Shown here piece after piece: positions 41,656 to 51,514 of a stretch of DNA of 64,000 bases. The stretch is taken from the NCBI RefSeq assembly GCF_020529025.1, contig NZ_JACNMM010000006.1:272486-336485 (forward strand), read 5' to 3'. Positions within the stretch are counted from its first letter, which is position 1. Each line of letters begins with the position of its first letter. Origin of the DNA: Oceaniglobus trochenteri. GTDB lineage: Bacteria; Pseudomonadota; Alphaproteobacteria; Rhodobacterales; Rhodobacteraceae. The position numbers and the translations under genes are program-made. The notes under the pieces are model-generated. The model ran no database searches and was not told the origin of the DNA. It worked only from the letters and a program-made list of their open reading frames with translations.

Positions 41656-44087
41656 TCCGCAGCCTCCAGTGTCAGGTCGGCCAGCGGCTGGAAACGCTGC
41701 GCCTCTTTCGCTTGTTCCGCCCAGGGGTCCTTGCGGTAGATGGATTGCGACAGTTCGAAGGCCGCGATCAGGCGGGCGCGTTCTTCCATGTCGTCGACGA
41801 CCCGCGCCCGGACCCATTCCAGCCCGACCCGCGCCACCCACTTGTAAGGCCGGTCCAGATACCTGGCGTTCTCGCGGTAGAGCTGCACGAAGGCCACGGT
41901 CAGCTCGATGGCCTCCTGTTCGGTGGTCGCATCTGCCAGGCGTTCGGTTTCCTTCACGTCCATGCCCGCCGCGCCCGCGACGCCAACCTGGTATCCGCTG
42001 TCCACGCAGATGATGCCGACGTCCTTGCAAGTCGCCTCGGCGCAGTTGCGCGGACAGCCCGACACGCCCAGCTTTACCTTGTGGGGCGTCCAGGACCCCC
42101 AGAGGATCTGTTCCAGCCGGATGCCAAGACCGGTGCTGTCCTGCGTGCCGAACCGGCAGTGATCGGTGCCGACACAGGTTTTCACCGTGCGCAGCCCCTT
42201 GGAATAGGCGTGACCGGACACCAGCCCCGCCTTGTTCAGATCGGCCCAGATGTGGGGCAGATCCTCGCCCTTCACGCCCAGCAGGTCGATACGCTGGCCC
42301 CCCGTAACCTTCACCGTGGGCACGTTGTACTTGTCCGCCGCATCGGCGATGGCGCGCAGTTCTGCCGGGTTGGTGATGCCGCCCCACATGCGCGGCACGA
42401 CGCTGAAGGTGCCGTCCTTCTGGATGTTGGCATGCCGGCGTTCGTTCACGAAACGGCTTTGCGGATCGTCGCGATACTCCTGCGGCCAATCTGCCAGAAG
42501 ATAGAAATTCACCGCCGGGCGGCAGACATGACAGCCGTTGCGCGTTCTCCAGCCCAGTTCTTGCCAGACCGCTTCCTGGCTTTTCAGGGCCCGCGACTTG
42601 ATCAGCCGGCGCAGATCGTCGTGGGTCAGATCGCAGCAGCCACAGACCGGCTGTGCCGCCGGTGCCTGGAAATCCTCGCCCAGCGAAACCTGAAGCAGCT
42701 GTTCGACAAGCCCGGTGCAGGTTCCACAGGACGCGCTGGCCTTGGTCCGGGCCCTTAGCGTGCCCAGATCCCTGGCGCCCGCTTCGATCGCGTCGATGAT
42801 GGTGCCCTTGCAGATGCCGTTGCAGCCACAGATTTCCGCATCACGCGGCAATGCTGCAACGGCTGAGAGAGGGTCCGCGGAAGAGCCCCCCTGAAAGGAC
42901 GGCCCGAAGATCAGCGTCTCGCGCATCTCGTCGATGGGTGTGGCGTCCTTGATCAGCTGGAAGAACCAGTTCCCATCGGCGGTGTCGCCATACATCACCG
43001 CACCGACAAGCCTTGTCCCCTCGATCACCAGCCGCTTGTAGATGCCGCGGGCGGGATCGCGGAACACGATATCCTCGCGCCCCGGCGCCTCGGCGAAGTC
43101 GCCCGCGCTGAACAGGTTGCATCCCGTGACCTTCAGCTTCGTCGCCACGTCCCGCACGACGAAATCCTCGGCTTCTCCCAGAAGCGCCCGCGCCAGAACC
43201 CTGGCCTGTTCGTAAAGCGGCGCGACCAGGCCGAAGAGGTGGCCGTCGTATTCGGTACATTCGCCCACGGCGTGGATGTCGGGATCGCCGGTCGTGCGCA
43301 TCTGCGCATCGACGACAATTCCGCGCCCCACCTCAAGCCCGGCATCGTTGGCAAGCCGCGTTTCCGGCCGGATGCCGACGGCCATCACCACCAGATCGGC
43401 CTCCAGCATCGTCTTGTCTTCCAGCAGAACGCCCTCGACGCGGGTGTCCCCCAGGATTGCCGCCGTCGAGGCCTGCGTCCTGATGGCAATGCCCCGCTTT
43501 TCCAGGTCGCGGCGCAGAAGATAGCCCGCCGCCGGGTCCAACTGGCGTTCCATCAGGTGGCCCATTAGGTGCAGCACGGTGACTTCCATGCCCCGCTGGG
43601 CCAGCCCGGCCGCCGCCTCGAGGCCCAGAAGGCCACCGCCGATCACGACGGCCTTGCCCCCATTGCCGGCCGCTTCGATCATGGCGTTGGTGTCGTCCAG
43701 ATCGCGGTAGGTGATGACCCCCGGCAGATCCTTGCCCTGCACCGGAATGATGAAGGGCGCAGACCCGGTGGCGACGATCAGCTTGTCATAGGGAACCGGC
43801 CCGTTCTGCCCGATGACCAGTTTCTCGGCCCGGTCGATCCTGACGACGTGTTCGCCGAAACGACAGGTTATGCCCTGCGCCGCGTACCAGTCATCGTCAT
43901 GGGTGACGATATCGGCATAGGTCTGTTCGCCCGACAGGACCGGAGACAGCATGATCCGGTTGTAGTTTCCGCGCGGTTCGGCGTTGAACAGCGTGATGTC
44001 GTAGGCATCGGGTGCCGTTTCGACCAGGTGTTCGATGACACGGCCCGACGCCATGCCCGCACCGATGATGACAAGTTTCCGTTTCAT
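41652..44087 (-). CDS. nirB: nitrite reductase (NADH) large subunit NirB
   Basis: An 811-aa enzyme. Domains in order: NAD(P)H/FAD oxidoreductase (MKRKLVIIGAGMASGRVIEH and VVIGGGLLGLEAA), BFD-type [2Fe-2S] motifs (CGCNGICKGTIIDAI and CGTCTGLVEQLL, near residues 420-490), then the siroheme/[4Fe-4S] sulfite/nitrite reductase domain (TDHCRFGTQDS and SGCPRNCAEATCKDVG). The ATG at 44087 has GGAG at the right spacing; a GTG at 44096 overlapping the NrtCD stop is the alternative. Reduces nitrite to ammonium with NADH in the cytoplasm. Confidence 0.95.
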   Translation of the reverse strand: MKRKLVIIGAGMASGRVIEHLVETAPDAYDITLFNAEPRGNYNRIMLSPVLSGEQTYADIVTHDDDWYAAQGITCRFGEHVVRIDRAEKLVIGQNGPVPYDKLIVATGSAPFIIPVQGKDLPGVITYRDLDDTNAMIEAAGNGGKAVVIGGGLLGLEAAAGLAQRGMEVTVLHLMGHLMERQLDPAAGYLLRRDLEKRGIAIRTQASTAAILGDTRVEGVLLEDKTMLEADLVVMAVGIRPETRLANDAGLEVGRGIVVDAQMRTTGDPDIHAVGECTEYDGHLFGLVAPLYEQARVLARALLGEAEDFVVRDVATKLKVTGCNLFSAGDFAEAPGREDIVFRDPARGIYKRLVIEGTRLVGAVMYGDTADGNWFFQLIKDATPIDEMRETLIFGPSFQGGSSADPLSAVAALPRDAEICGCNGICKGTIIDAIEAGARDLGTLRARTKASASCGTCTGLVEQLLQVSLGEDFQAPAAQPVCGCCDLTHDDLRRLIKSRALKSQEAVWQELGWRTRNGCHVCRPAVNFYLLADWPQEYRDDPQSRFVNERRHANIQKDGTFSVVPRMWGGITNPAELRAIADAADKYNVPTVKVTGGQRIDLLGVKGEDLPHIWADLNKAGLVSGHAYSKGLRTVKTCVGTDHCRFGTQDSTGLGIRLEQILWGSWTPHKVKLGVSGCPRNCAEATCKDVGIICVDSGYQVGVAGAAGMDVKETERLADATTEQEAIELTVAFVQLYRENARYLDRPYKWVARVGLEWVRARVVDDMEERARLIAAFELSQSIYRKDPWAEQAKEAQRFQPLADLTLEAAE

Positions 44088-44092
44088 CGCGT

Positions 44093-45772
44093 TCACTCCG
44101 CAGCCATGGCCCCGGGGGCCGGTTTCTTCGGCTTTGCGCCGTGTTCGTAGTCTTCGAGGAATTCCAGCACCTGCTGCCGGTAGTCGTAGTAATCGGGGTG
44201 TTCGAGCAGGGCCTTGCGGGTGCGTGGGCGCGGCAGATCGACCTTGGTGATCTTGCCGATGGTCGCCTGTGGCCCGTTGGTCATCATCACCACCCGGTCG
44301 GCCAGCAGGATCGCCTCGTCCACGTCGTGGGTCACGCAGATCGCGGTGACCTTGGTACGGCTCCAGACCTCCATCAGAACCTCCTGCAATTCCCAGCGGG
44401 TGAGGCTGTCGAGCATGCCGAAGGGTTCGTCCAGCAACAGCAGCTTGGGCGACAGGGCGAAGGCGCGGGCGATCCCGACGCGCTGCTGCATACCGGTGGA
44501 CAGATCGCAGGCGGGCCGGTCCATCGCCCCCGCCAGGCCGACCCGTTCAAGATAGTATTCGACCACGTCCTGACGCTCGGCCCGCGAGGCGCGCGGATAG
44601 ACCTTGTCGACGCCGATCGCCACATTCTCCTTCGCGGTAAGCCAGGGAAACAGGTTGGGCGACTGGAAGACCACGGCGCGCTCGGGGTCGGCGCCCTGCA
44701 CATGAAAGCCATCCAGCCGGATCGCCCCCTTGGAAATGCCGTTCAGCCCCGCCGCCATGGTCAGCACTGTCGACTTGCCGCAACCCGAATGGCCGATCAG
44801 CGAAATGAACTCGCCGCGGTCGATCTTCAGGTCGAAATCCTCGACCACGGTCAGCGGTCCGCGCGGCGTGGCATAGACCTTGTGCAACTGGCTGAAGTCC
44901 AGAAAGCGGTCGTCGATCATCCCCTTCTGCGCATCCTTCACCGCCGCCGGCACCCCATGGATCGGCGTGACATCGGGCAGGGTCCGGGTGCTCTCGATCC
45001 GCGCTTCGATGCCCATGTCCACCAGGTAACCGGTGACATCCGCGCGCAGGCGTTTGAACGCCGGATCGGTGTTCATCTTGGTCCGGTCGCGCGGACGCGG
45101 GAGGGCGACCCTGAACTCCTTGCCCAGGGTGCCGTCCGGGTTCAGGGCGATGATCCGGTCGGCAAGGATGATCGCCTCGTCCACGTCGTTTGTGATAAGG
45201 ACGCATGTCTTGCGCTCGGACTGCCAGATATGTTCGATCTCGTCGGCCAGGTTGGCGCGGGTCAGTGCGTCGAGGGCGCTGAGCGGTTCGTCCAGCAGCA
45301 GCATCTCGGGGTTCATGGCCAGCGCACGGGCCACGTTGACCCGCTGGCGCATCCCGCCGGACAGTTCCGCCGGGCGACGGCCCGCCGCATGGGTCAGCCC
45401 CACCATGTCAACGTAATGCGCGACCTTCTGCGCCTTCTGGTCTCTGGACAGTTCGGGGAATACGGTGTCGACCGCCAGCCCCACGTTGCCCGAAACCGTC
45501 AGCCAGGGCATCAGCGAATAGCGCTGGAAGATCACCCCGCGCTCTGGCCCCGGCCCCGTCACCGGGTCACCCTTGAACGTCACCCGGCCCGATGTGGGTT
45601 TTTCCAGTCCCGCCATGAGATTGATCAGCGTTGTCTTGCCGGTGCCCGAGAACCCGAGAAGGACCAGGAATTCGCCGTCCGCCACCTCAAGCGAGATGTC
45701 CCTGAGCACATGCGACGCATGGGTGCCGGTGCCGAAACTCTGCGATACGTTTTCGAATGTAAGAATGCCCAT
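44093..45772 (-). CDS. nitrate/nitrite ABC transporter, two fused ATPase domains (NrtC/NrtD-like)
   Basis: A 559-aa protein carrying two complete ATPase domains in tandem. Domain 1: Walker A LGFSGTGKTTLI, signature LSGGMRQRVNVARA, Walker B LLLDEPLSALD. Domain 2 (from about residue 290): Walker A GHSGCGKST, signature LSTGMQQRVGIARA, Walker B LLLDEPFGMLD. There is no NrtA-like domain, unlike cyanobacterial NrtC. It therefore supplies both ATPase subunits for the NrtB permease as a single chain. The frame upstream of 45772 is open but belongs to the nrtB region. Confidence 0.9.
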   Translation of the reverse strand: MGILTFENVSQSFGTGTHASHVLRDISLEVADGEFLVLLGFSGTGKTTLINLMAGLEKPTSGRVTFKGDPVTGPGPERGVIFQRYSLMPWLTVSGNVGLAVDTVFPELSRDQKAQKVAHYVDMVGLTHAAGRRPAELSGGMRQRVNVARALAMNPEMLLLDEPLSALDALTRANLADEIEHIWQSERKTCVLITNDVDEAIILADRIIALNPDGTLGKEFRVALPRPRDRTKMNTDPAFKRLRADVTGYLVDMGIEARIESTRTLPDVTPIHGVPAAVKDAQKGMIDDRFLDFSQLHKVYATPRGPLTVVEDFDLKIDRGEFISLIGHSGCGKSTVLTMAAGLNGISKGAIRLDGFHVQGADPERAVVFQSPNLFPWLTAKENVAIGVDKVYPRASRAERQDVVEYYLERVGLAGAMDRPACDLSTGMQQRVGIARAFALSPKLLLLDEPFGMLDSLTRWELQEVLMEVWSRTKVTAICVTHDVDEAILLADRVVMMTNGPQATIGKITKVDLPRPRTRKALLEHPDYYDYRQQVLEFLEDYEHGAKPKKPAPGAMAAE

Positions 45773-45777
45773 GCCGC

Positions 45778-46860
45778 TTACCTGTTGTTCGTGAAGGTGA
45801 AAAGCGATTGCAGCGCGAACATCACCCGATCCAGCAGGAAGCCGATGATCCCGATGGTCAGCACCGCGACCATGATCCTGGCCAGCGAACTGGACGATCC
45901 GTTCTGAAACTCGTCCCAGACGAATTTGCCAAGTCCGGGGTTCTGCGCCAGCATCTCGGCCGCGATCAGCACCATCCAGCCGACACCCAGCGACAGGCGC
46001 AACCCGGTAAAGATCAGCGGCAGGGCCGAGGGCAGGACCAGCCTGGTGATCTTGGTCCAGGTGTTCATCTTCAGAACCTTCGAGACGTTCACCAGATCCC
46101 TGTCGATCGAGGCGACCCCCAGCGCGGTGTTGATCAGCGTCGGCCAGAGCGAGCAGAGCGTCACCGTGATGGCCGAGATCACGAGGCTCTTGGGAAGAAG
46201 CCCCTCGCCCGTTGCGGACAGCGCCGAGACGATCATCGTCACGATGGGCAGCCAGGCCAGCGGCGACACGGGTTTGAAGATCTGGATCAGCGGGTTGAGC
46301 GCGGCATTGGCGGTGGGTGACAGCCCCGCCGCAATGCCCAAAGGCACGGCAAAGGCGGTGGCGATCACGAAACCGACGAAGACCGTCCCGATCGAGGTCA
46401 GGATCTGCTGGTAATAGCTGGGCGCGCCGGTATAGCCGATGGTCTTGACCTCGTCGGCGCGGCCGGCTTCGGCCAGACGCTGGTTGCGCTGTTCGACCAT
46501 GGCTTCGAACCTCACACGCTTTTCGGCCTTGGCCTGCGCATCCTGGTGCAGGTTCACCACCTCGGCCCAGACCTGCGCCGGGCCGGGCACCGCCCCGAGC
46601 GAGGTTTGCACACGCGGCGCAAGCATGCCCCAAAGCAACAGGAACGCCGCAATGGCCAGCAGCGGCACCGCCAGCAGGCGCCATATCTCGCGCAGCTGCG
46701 CCGAGGGATTGTCACCGGCAGCCGCCCTGAGGACAGGGGTGATCCAGGACAGCCCCAGCACCCGGAACCATTTGTCTGCGGTGTTGATCCGGGTAAAGAG
46801 CCGGGCGCGGCGCGCGGTGCGGTCGGCGGTTTCGGAAAAGTCGGGATTGGCGGTCGTCAT
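45778..46860 (-). CDS. nrtB: nitrate/nitrite ABC transporter permease NrtB
   Basis: A 360-aa permease. A long N-terminal part (about 120 residues including one membrane segment, LLAVPLLAIAAFLLLWGM, and a charged QDAQAKAEKRVRFEAMVEQ region) precedes the core permease with about six further segments. Core features are AVPLGIAAGLSPTANAAL and the EAA-like region near LPSALPLIFTGLRLSLGVGW. It forms the channel for NrtA-delivered nitrate or nitrite. Confidence 0.92.
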   Translation of the reverse strand: MTTANPDFSETADRTARRARLFTRINTADKWFRVLGLSWITPVLRAAAGDNPSAQLREIWRLLAVPLLAIAAFLLLWGMLAPRVQTSLGAVPGPAQVWAEVVNLHQDAQAKAEKRVRFEAMVEQRNQRLAEAGRADEVKTIGYTGAPSYYQQILTSIGTVFVGFVIATAFAVPLGIAAGLSPTANAALNPLIQIFKPVSPLAWLPIVTMIVSALSATGEGLLPKSLVISAITVTLCSLWPTLINTALGVASIDRDLVNVSKVLKMNTWTKITRLVLPSALPLIFTGLRLSLGVGWMVLIAAEMLAQNPGLGKFVWDEFQNGSSSSLARIMVAVLTIGIIGFLLDRVMFALQSLFTFTNNR

Positions 46861-46913
46861 CGGGGAATCCTCGGCGGTCTGGAATGGAATGCGGTCGGTG
46901 GCGCGGAACGGGA

Positions 46914-48281
46914 TCAGCCTTCGACACCCGAGCCGACGACCCGTTGCGCCCCCTTCAGCCCGATGGGCAGGCTGTCGAGATAGGCGTTTGGTCTGCGGCC
47001 GTCGTAGGGAATGCCGTCGATGATGTCGGCGGCGGGGGTCGGGGCCTTGTAACCGTCGCTGTCCCAGGGAAAGTCGGCCTTGTCCGCCAGCCCTTCGTCC
47101 ACCAGAAGACGGGCCGCCCTGAGATAGATTTCCGGCTTGTAGACGCTGCGCGCCACCTCATCGTACCAGCTGTCGGGTTTGGGCCCGTCGATCTGCCCCC
47201 AGCGACGCATCTGGGTCAGGTACCAGACCGCATCCGAATAGAAGGGATATGTGGCGTGGTGCCGGAAGAAGACATTGAAATCGGGAATGTCGCGCCGGTC
47301 GCCCTTCTCGAATTCGAAGAACCCGGTCATGGAGTTCGCGATCACTTCCCGGTCGGCGCCCACGTATTCGGGGCGGCTGAGGATGTCGACAGCCGCAGGG
47401 CGGTTGGCGTTTTCGTTCTCATCCAGCCAGATCGCCGCACGGATCAGCGCCTTGGTGATGGCCAGCGTGGTGTTGGGATATTGCGCCGCGAACTCGGCGC
47501 GGATGCCGAAAACCTTCTCGGGATTGTTCTTCCAGACCTGGTGGTCGGTGATCACCGGCACCCCGATGCCCTTGAACACGGCCTGCTGGTTCCAGGGTTC
47601 GCCCACGCAATAGCCGTGGATCGTGCCTGCCTCGAGCGTGGCAGGCATCTGCGGCGGCGGTGTGACCGAAAGATAGACATCGGCGCCGATCTGGCCGGTC
47701 ACGTTCTCGGAGCTGTAATATCCCGGGTGAAGCCCCCCTGCCGCCAGCCAGTAGCGCAGTTCGTAGTTGTGGGTCGAAACCGGAAACACCATGCCCATGT
47801 TGAAGGCCCTGCCCTCCTCGCGGAACCCATCGACGACAGGCGCCAGGGCCTTGGCGGAAATGGGGTGCTGCGGTCGGCCATCCTCCAGTTTCGGGATGTG
47901 GGGCAGCATCTTTTCCCAGACCTCGTTGGACACCGTGATGCCGTTGCCGTTCAGGTCCATCGAGAAGGGCGTGACGATATGCGCCTCGGTGCCAAAGCCG
48001 ATGGTTGCCGCCAGGGGCTGACCGGCCAGCATATGCGCCCCGTCCAACTGACCGTCGATCACACCGTCCAGCAGGACCTTCCAGTTCGCCTGGGCTTCGA
48101 GCGTGACGAAGAGGCCCTCGTCCAGGAAATAGCCGTTCTCATAGGCCACGGCGAGTGGCGCCATATCCGTCAGCTTGATGAAGCCGAAGGTGAGTTCGTC
48201 CTTTTCGAGTTCGGCCATCTGGGCGAGCGCGGGGCATGTCCAGGCGACAGATGCCAGAAGCCCCAGAAGAAGGTTTTTCAT
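46914..48281 (-). CDS. nrtA: nitrate/nitrite ABC transporter substrate-binding protein NrtA
   Basis: A 455-aa protein starting at the ATG at 48281 (AAAGGACA ribosome site). Signal peptide [20 protein letters not shown], cleaved after ALA. The mature protein has the CmpA/NrtA features [14 protein letters not shown] and [12 protein letters not shown] longer open frame from 48344 runs back through the terminator arm and is rejected. First gene of the operon after the leader; expression depends on antitermination by NasT. Confidence 0.94.
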   Translation of the reverse strand: MKNLLLGLLASVAWTCPALAQMAELEKDELTFGFIKLTDMAPLAVAYENGYFLDEGLFVTLEAQANWKVLLDGVIDGQLDGAHMLAGQPLAATIGFGTEAHIVTPFSMDLNGNGITVSNEVWEKMLPHIPKLEDGRPQHPISAKALAPVVDGFREEGRAFNMGMVFPVSTHNYELRYWLAAGGLHPGYYSSENVTGQIGADVYLSVTPPPQMPATLEAGTIHGYCVGEPWNQQAVFKGIGVPVITDHQVWKNNPEKVFGIRAEFAAQYPNTTLAITKALIRAAIWLDENENANRPAAVDILSRPEYVGADREVIANSMTGFFEFEKGDRRDIPDFNVFFRHHATYPFYSDAVWYLTQMRRWGQIDGPKPDSWYDEVARSVYKPEIYLRAARLLVDEGLADKADFPWDSDGYKAPTPAADIIDGIPYDGRRPNAYLDSLPIGLKGAQRVVGSGVEG

Positions 48282-48329
48282 CGCTTGTCCTTTCGGTGCA
48301 CCGGGCGCGAAGGCCGGCACGATAAACGC

Positions 48330-48381
48330 AAAAAAGCCGTTCACTGACCGCCGATGGTTTCGGCGGAAAGCGAGCGGCTTT
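48330..48381 (-). terminator. leader intrinsic terminator upstream of nrtA
   Basis: On the transcribed (minus) strand, AAAGCCG (48375-48381) pairs with CGGCTTT (48333-48339), followed at once by a run of T. A smaller 7-bp hairpin, CCGCCGA/TCGGCGG (48348-48366), sits inside the loop. It lies about 50 bases upstream of the nrtA start. Its 5' arm is the hexaloop of the adjacent ANTAR-type hairpin, so the two structures exclude each other. Confidence 0.75.
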
Positions 48382-48406
48382 GCTCAGGAATTCCCTGACA
48401 TTGGGA
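48372..48406 (-). promoter_or_regulatory. NasT (ANTAR) target in the nas leader RNA
   Basis: Hairpin P2 is GAGC-[AAAGCC]-GCTC on the transcript (48372-48385). Its six-base loop has A at position 1 and G at 4, the ANTAR recognition pattern. A tentative P1, TCCC-[AATGTCA]-GGGA (48392-48406), is 6 bases upstream of it; its loop is one base too long but again has A1 and G4. ANTAR proteins bind such paired hairpins. Stabilising P2 sequesters AAAGCC, the terminator 5' arm, and lets transcription reach nrtA. P2 is convincing; P1 is less certain. Confidence 0.65.
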
Positions 48407-48529
48407 GGAATTTCGTGTCACCCCACGCCATTGCAGGGCGACATCCTTTTTATGCGGCAGCGCAGCATGGCAGAAAAGCCGAATGCGGCATTGCCCCCCC
48501 TTCGGCGGGGCGGATTGCCCAAGATTTGC

Positions 48530-49705
48530 TCACCCGGGCCGGGAAGGATCAAAAATCAGTCCGTCGAAGAACGCATCGGGCAACAACGACAGGTTTCCTC
48601 GGACCGCGGGCACCAGCATCGGCTGGCGAATCGAACCTTCCACCTTTTCCGATGCGCCGGGCAGTTCGCACCCGGTGCCCGCAAGATGCCGCCGGTGCAG
48701 ATCCGAGCGGAACACAAGTGCTGCATCGTCCCGCGCCGCGCGCGTGGTTGCGGGATGCGCGCGCCCCAGATGCGCGGCGATCCACCTGGCCTGGCTGCGC
48801 CAGGGAAAGGTTGCCGCGCCTTCGTGAAATTCAAGGAACCGGTCGACCCGCCGCTGTTCGCCCCGTCGCGACAGGGTCAGATGCCCCGAAAGCGCACGGT
48901 CGATCAGCTCGGGCGGGACGTCGAGGTATGTCCGGCGCGACAGGATCTCGGCGGTGGCGGCGCGGCTGTCGGGGTTCGACACCCATCGCCCGGCCCGCCA
49001 GACCGCGCGCATCAGCCGGCCCAGAAGATCCGGCTCGGTTTCGGCCCAGGCGCTGCGCACCGCCAGCACCTTTTCTGGGGCGAAATTCCAGATCGCCCGC
49101 CCCGGCAGCAAAAGCGCCCCGGCCCCCTGCTCTACCGCGAAGGACCCCCAGGGTTCCCCCACACAGAAGGCATCCACGTCCCCCGCCGCCAGCGCGTTCG
49201 CCATCAGCGGCGGCGGCACCGTGCGTATCTCGATCCCACCGGGGCCAAGGGCTGTACCGGCGGCCCAGTACCGCAGCAATTCCACATGCATCGAAAAGGG
49301 AAAGGGAACGCCAAAGGTCAGCGGCCCGCCACCCACCCGGGCAAGTGCCGCCGCCGCGCGCAACGGGTCGGAGAAATCGAACCGGTATCCATCGGCCCGA
49401 AGCCTGTCTTCCAGCCCCCTTCCCACTCCGATGACATTACCGTTCACCGACAGCACGGAAACGGCGGAAACAGCGGTGGTCACGCCCCCCAGCCCCATGG
49501 CCATGGCGACGGGAACCGGCGAAAGCAGGTGTGCGGCATCTACCCGGCCAAAGGCCAGCATGTCGCGCACCGATGACCAGGACGGCGCGGCGATCAGTTC
49601 AAGCGATATGCCCTCGTCCTCGGCAAACCCCATTTCCTGCGCCATGATCAGCGGCGCCGCATCCACCAGAGGCATATAGGCAACCGGAAGCGATACCGCC
49701 TTCAT
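48530..49705 (-). CDS. nasS: nitrate sensor NasS
   Basis: A 391-aa NrtA/CmpA-like protein without signal peptide (starts MKAVSLPVAYMPLVDAAPLI), therefore cytoplasmic. The nitrate-pocket region is recognisable (SVLSVNGNVIGVGRGL, CVGEPWGSFAVEQ). In the NasST system of alphaproteobacteria, NasS holds NasT inactive until nitrate or nitrite binds. Overlaps nasT by 4 bases (ATGA), as expected for a stoichiometric pair. Confidence 0.92.
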   Translation of the reverse strand: MKAVSLPVAYMPLVDAAPLIMAQEMGFAEDEGISLELIAAPSWSSVRDMLAFGRVDAAHLLSPVPVAMAMGLGGVTTAVSAVSVLSVNGNVIGVGRGLEDRLRADGYRFDFSDPLRAAAALARVGGGPLTFGVPFPFSMHVELLRYWAAGTALGPGGIEIRTVPPPLMANALAAGDVDAFCVGEPWGSFAVEQGAGALLLPGRAIWNFAPEKVLAVRSAWAETEPDLLGRLMRAVWRAGRWVSNPDSRAATAEILSRRTYLDVPPELIDRALSGHLTLSRRGEQRRVDRFLEFHEGAATFPWRSQARWIAAHLGRAHPATTRAARDDAALVFRSDLHRRHLAGTGCELPGASEKVEGSIRQPMLVPAVRGNLSLLPDAFFDGLIFDPSRPG

Positions 49706-50286
49706 CCCAGAAGCCTCGCGGCGGTTGCCAGCGCCTCGGCCACCTCGGCCACCCGGCGGCCCTGGTCCATCGCCGCCTTGCGCAGCAGGGCATAGGCGGC
49801 ATCCTCGTCGATGCCCTTTGCCTTCATCAACAGCCCCTTGGCACGGTCGATCACCTTGCGTTCTTCCAGGGCGCGGCGCGTTTCGGCCAGTTCGTTGCGC
49901 ATCTGGCGCACGATCCTGAACCGGGCAATCGCGGTGTCCATGATCGGCTTGATCCTCTCGGGTGACAGGCCATCCACCACGTAGGCCGAGACCCCCGCCT
50001 CGATCGCCGTCTGCGCCAGGCCACCCGCGGCCCCGGAAACGAACATGGCGACGGGCCGGTCCAGCGGCCCCGAGGCAAGGGTCAGTTCCTCCATCATGTC
50101 GCGTGTCGGATTGTCGATGTCGATCAGCACGATATCCGGCGCATGGGCCGCGATCTTGCGCGCGAGGCCGCTGGAGTTTCCGATCACGAAGACATCGCAG
50201 TCACCGGCATCCTTCAGCGCATCGACGATCGCCATCGCGCGGGCGCGATCCTCTTCGACGACAACAATGGTAAGCCCTCCGGTCAT
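49702..50286 (-). CDS. nasT: ANTAR-domain antiterminator NasT
   Basis: A 194-aa protein with a receiver-like N-terminal domain (LTIVVVEEDRARAMAIVDAL and IVLIDIDNPTRDMM) and a C-terminal ANTAR RNA-binding domain (ALEERKVIDRAKGLLMKAKG). The ATG at 50286 is chosen; a TTG 36 bases upstream is possible, neither has a strong ribosome site. Free NasT binds the nas leader hairpin and prevents termination. Confidence 0.92.
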   Translation of the reverse strand: MTGGLTIVVVEEDRARAMAIVDALKDAGDCDVFVIGNSSGLARKIAAHAPDIVLIDIDNPTRDMMEELTLASGPLDRPVAMFVSGAAGGLAQTAIEAGVSAYVVDGLSPERIKPIMDTAIARFRIVRQMRNELAETRRALEERKVIDRAKGLLMKAKGIDEDAAYALLRKAAMDQGRRVAEVAEALATAARLLG

Positions 50287-50388
50287 GTTCAGCGGTGTGA
50301 AGCCGGACAGCGGAAACGACAACGGCCAACGTCATCTCATTCACGCATTGACGCGGTTGCCCGCCCGATGCCCAAGAAATCATCCCTT

Positions 50389-50407
50389 GCGGCGCAAAAA
50401 GCGCCGC
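50389..50407 (-). other. hairpin between araC-type gene and nasT
   Basis: GCGGCGC and GCGCCGC form a perfect 7-bp stem around five A (+ strand). It lies between the araC stop (50559) and the nasT start. It could end araC transcription or shield the nasT leader. No downstream T-run on the minus strand. Confidence 0.35.
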
Positions 50408-50558
50408 TTGCCGCACGCATCCGGGACGAACCGCCCGGGTGACGTCGCCCTGCCCGTTCCGTTCATCCTGCTGTTCACCGGGTCGACCATTTGCGCGGTC
50501 CGGATGAAGGCCCCGTCCAATGGCAGAGGTACTTCGGCCAAGGCCGGCTTTGAATCGT

Positions 50559-51425
50559 TCACCTGCCCGGATTGCGCGACCGATCGCGGCTTCGGAACGC
50601 GGTCGGGGTCACACCAACGTGCCGCACGAAAGCATCGTAGAACCGGCTGAGCGATCCGAAGCCGCAGTCGAGCGAAATCTCGATCACCTTCCGGTCGCTG
50701 GTCAAAAGCAGGTAGCAGGCAAAAGCGATGCGCTGTTCCGTCAGAAACGCGATGGGCGTCCGACCCGTCTGCCCCTTGAAAACCTGGCCGGCATAGTTCC
50801 GGTGAAGCCCCGCCGCCGACGCGATATCGAAAAGCGTGATCGGGCTGGCCAGATTCCCGAATATGAAGCTTTTCATACGGGCCGTCGCAATCGAGGCATC
50901 CCGCTGGTGCCGGTTTGAATCTTTGGGCGTGACCATGCGGTTCTGGTGCCGTTGAATGGCCATGCGCACGATTCGGGCCCGCATCTCGAGGATCGCCACC
51001 TGAAGGAGCTTTGGATGTCCCGACTTCATGTCGGCAAGCCAGGTCGCAAGCTGCTGCTTGTCCACTTCAAGCGAGCGATCGCTGCGTTCCTCCAGCAAGA
51101 CGCCTGAAAACAAGGCGTCCAGGAACCATTTCGGAAGTTCCCAGCGGTGCAGGAACACGGCGGGCAGGGTTATCCACGTCAGGATCGTGCCTTCCGCAAT
51201 CGACACTGTGCGATGGGGGGTCACACCGCTGAAGATATACATCTTGCCGGGGCCACAGGTCACACGCGTGCCAAGGAACTCGTATTCGACCTGACCGGAT
51301 TCCAGGTAGTTGATTTCGATATCGGAATGGGTGTGCCCTTGCTCCATCAACAGGGGCGGTCCCCGGCGGCCCCGAAGTCCGGTTTGTTGAAAAATGTAGG
51401 GCTGGTCGCCGGCTTCCTCTTCCAT
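50559..51425 (-). CDS. AraC family transcriptional regulator
   Basis: A 288-aa protein. An N-terminal cupin-like sensing domain (HTHSDIEINYLESGQVEYEF with CGPGKMYIFSGVTPHRT) is followed by a C-terminal AraC double helix-turn-helix (LFDIASAAGLHRNYAGQVFK, then CGFGSLSRFYDAFVRHVGVTP). Divergent from the Gfo/Idh/MocA and Opp/Dpp-type transport genes across about 90 bases, so it probably controls them. The first ATG has no good ribosome site; a start at residue 27 is possible. Confidence 0.9.
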   Translation of the reverse strand: MEEEAGDQPYIFQQTGLRGRRGPPLLMEQGHTHSDIEINYLESGQVEYEFLGTRVTCGPGKMYIFSGVTPHRTVSIAEGTILTWITLPAVFLHRWELPKWFLDALFSGVLLEERSDRSLEVDKQQLATWLADMKSGHPKLLQVAILEMRARIVRMAIQRHQNRMVTPKDSNRHQRDASIATARMKSFIFGNLASPITLFDIASAAGLHRNYAGQVFKGQTGRTPIAFLTEQRIAFACYLLLTSDRKVIEISLDCGFGSLSRFYDAFVRHVGVTPTAFRSRDRSRNPGR

Positions 51426-51514
51426 ATCTTAATATACCGGACCTCTTTTTGATTATTCAAGATGTCTTCATCCAGACAAGGGACCACGCTGTATCCACCA
51501 TCAGGGGAGGTATC

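Noticed and set aside
44093..46684. A single 863-residue frame covering NrtCD and part of nrtB
   Set aside because: The part upstream of 45772 is in a shadow frame of nrtB; the true ATPase start is MGILTFENVS at 45772.
48282..48344. Longer NrtA start
   Set aside because: It would read through the terminator arm and put extra residues before a normal signal peptide. The ATG at 48281 has a ribosome site.
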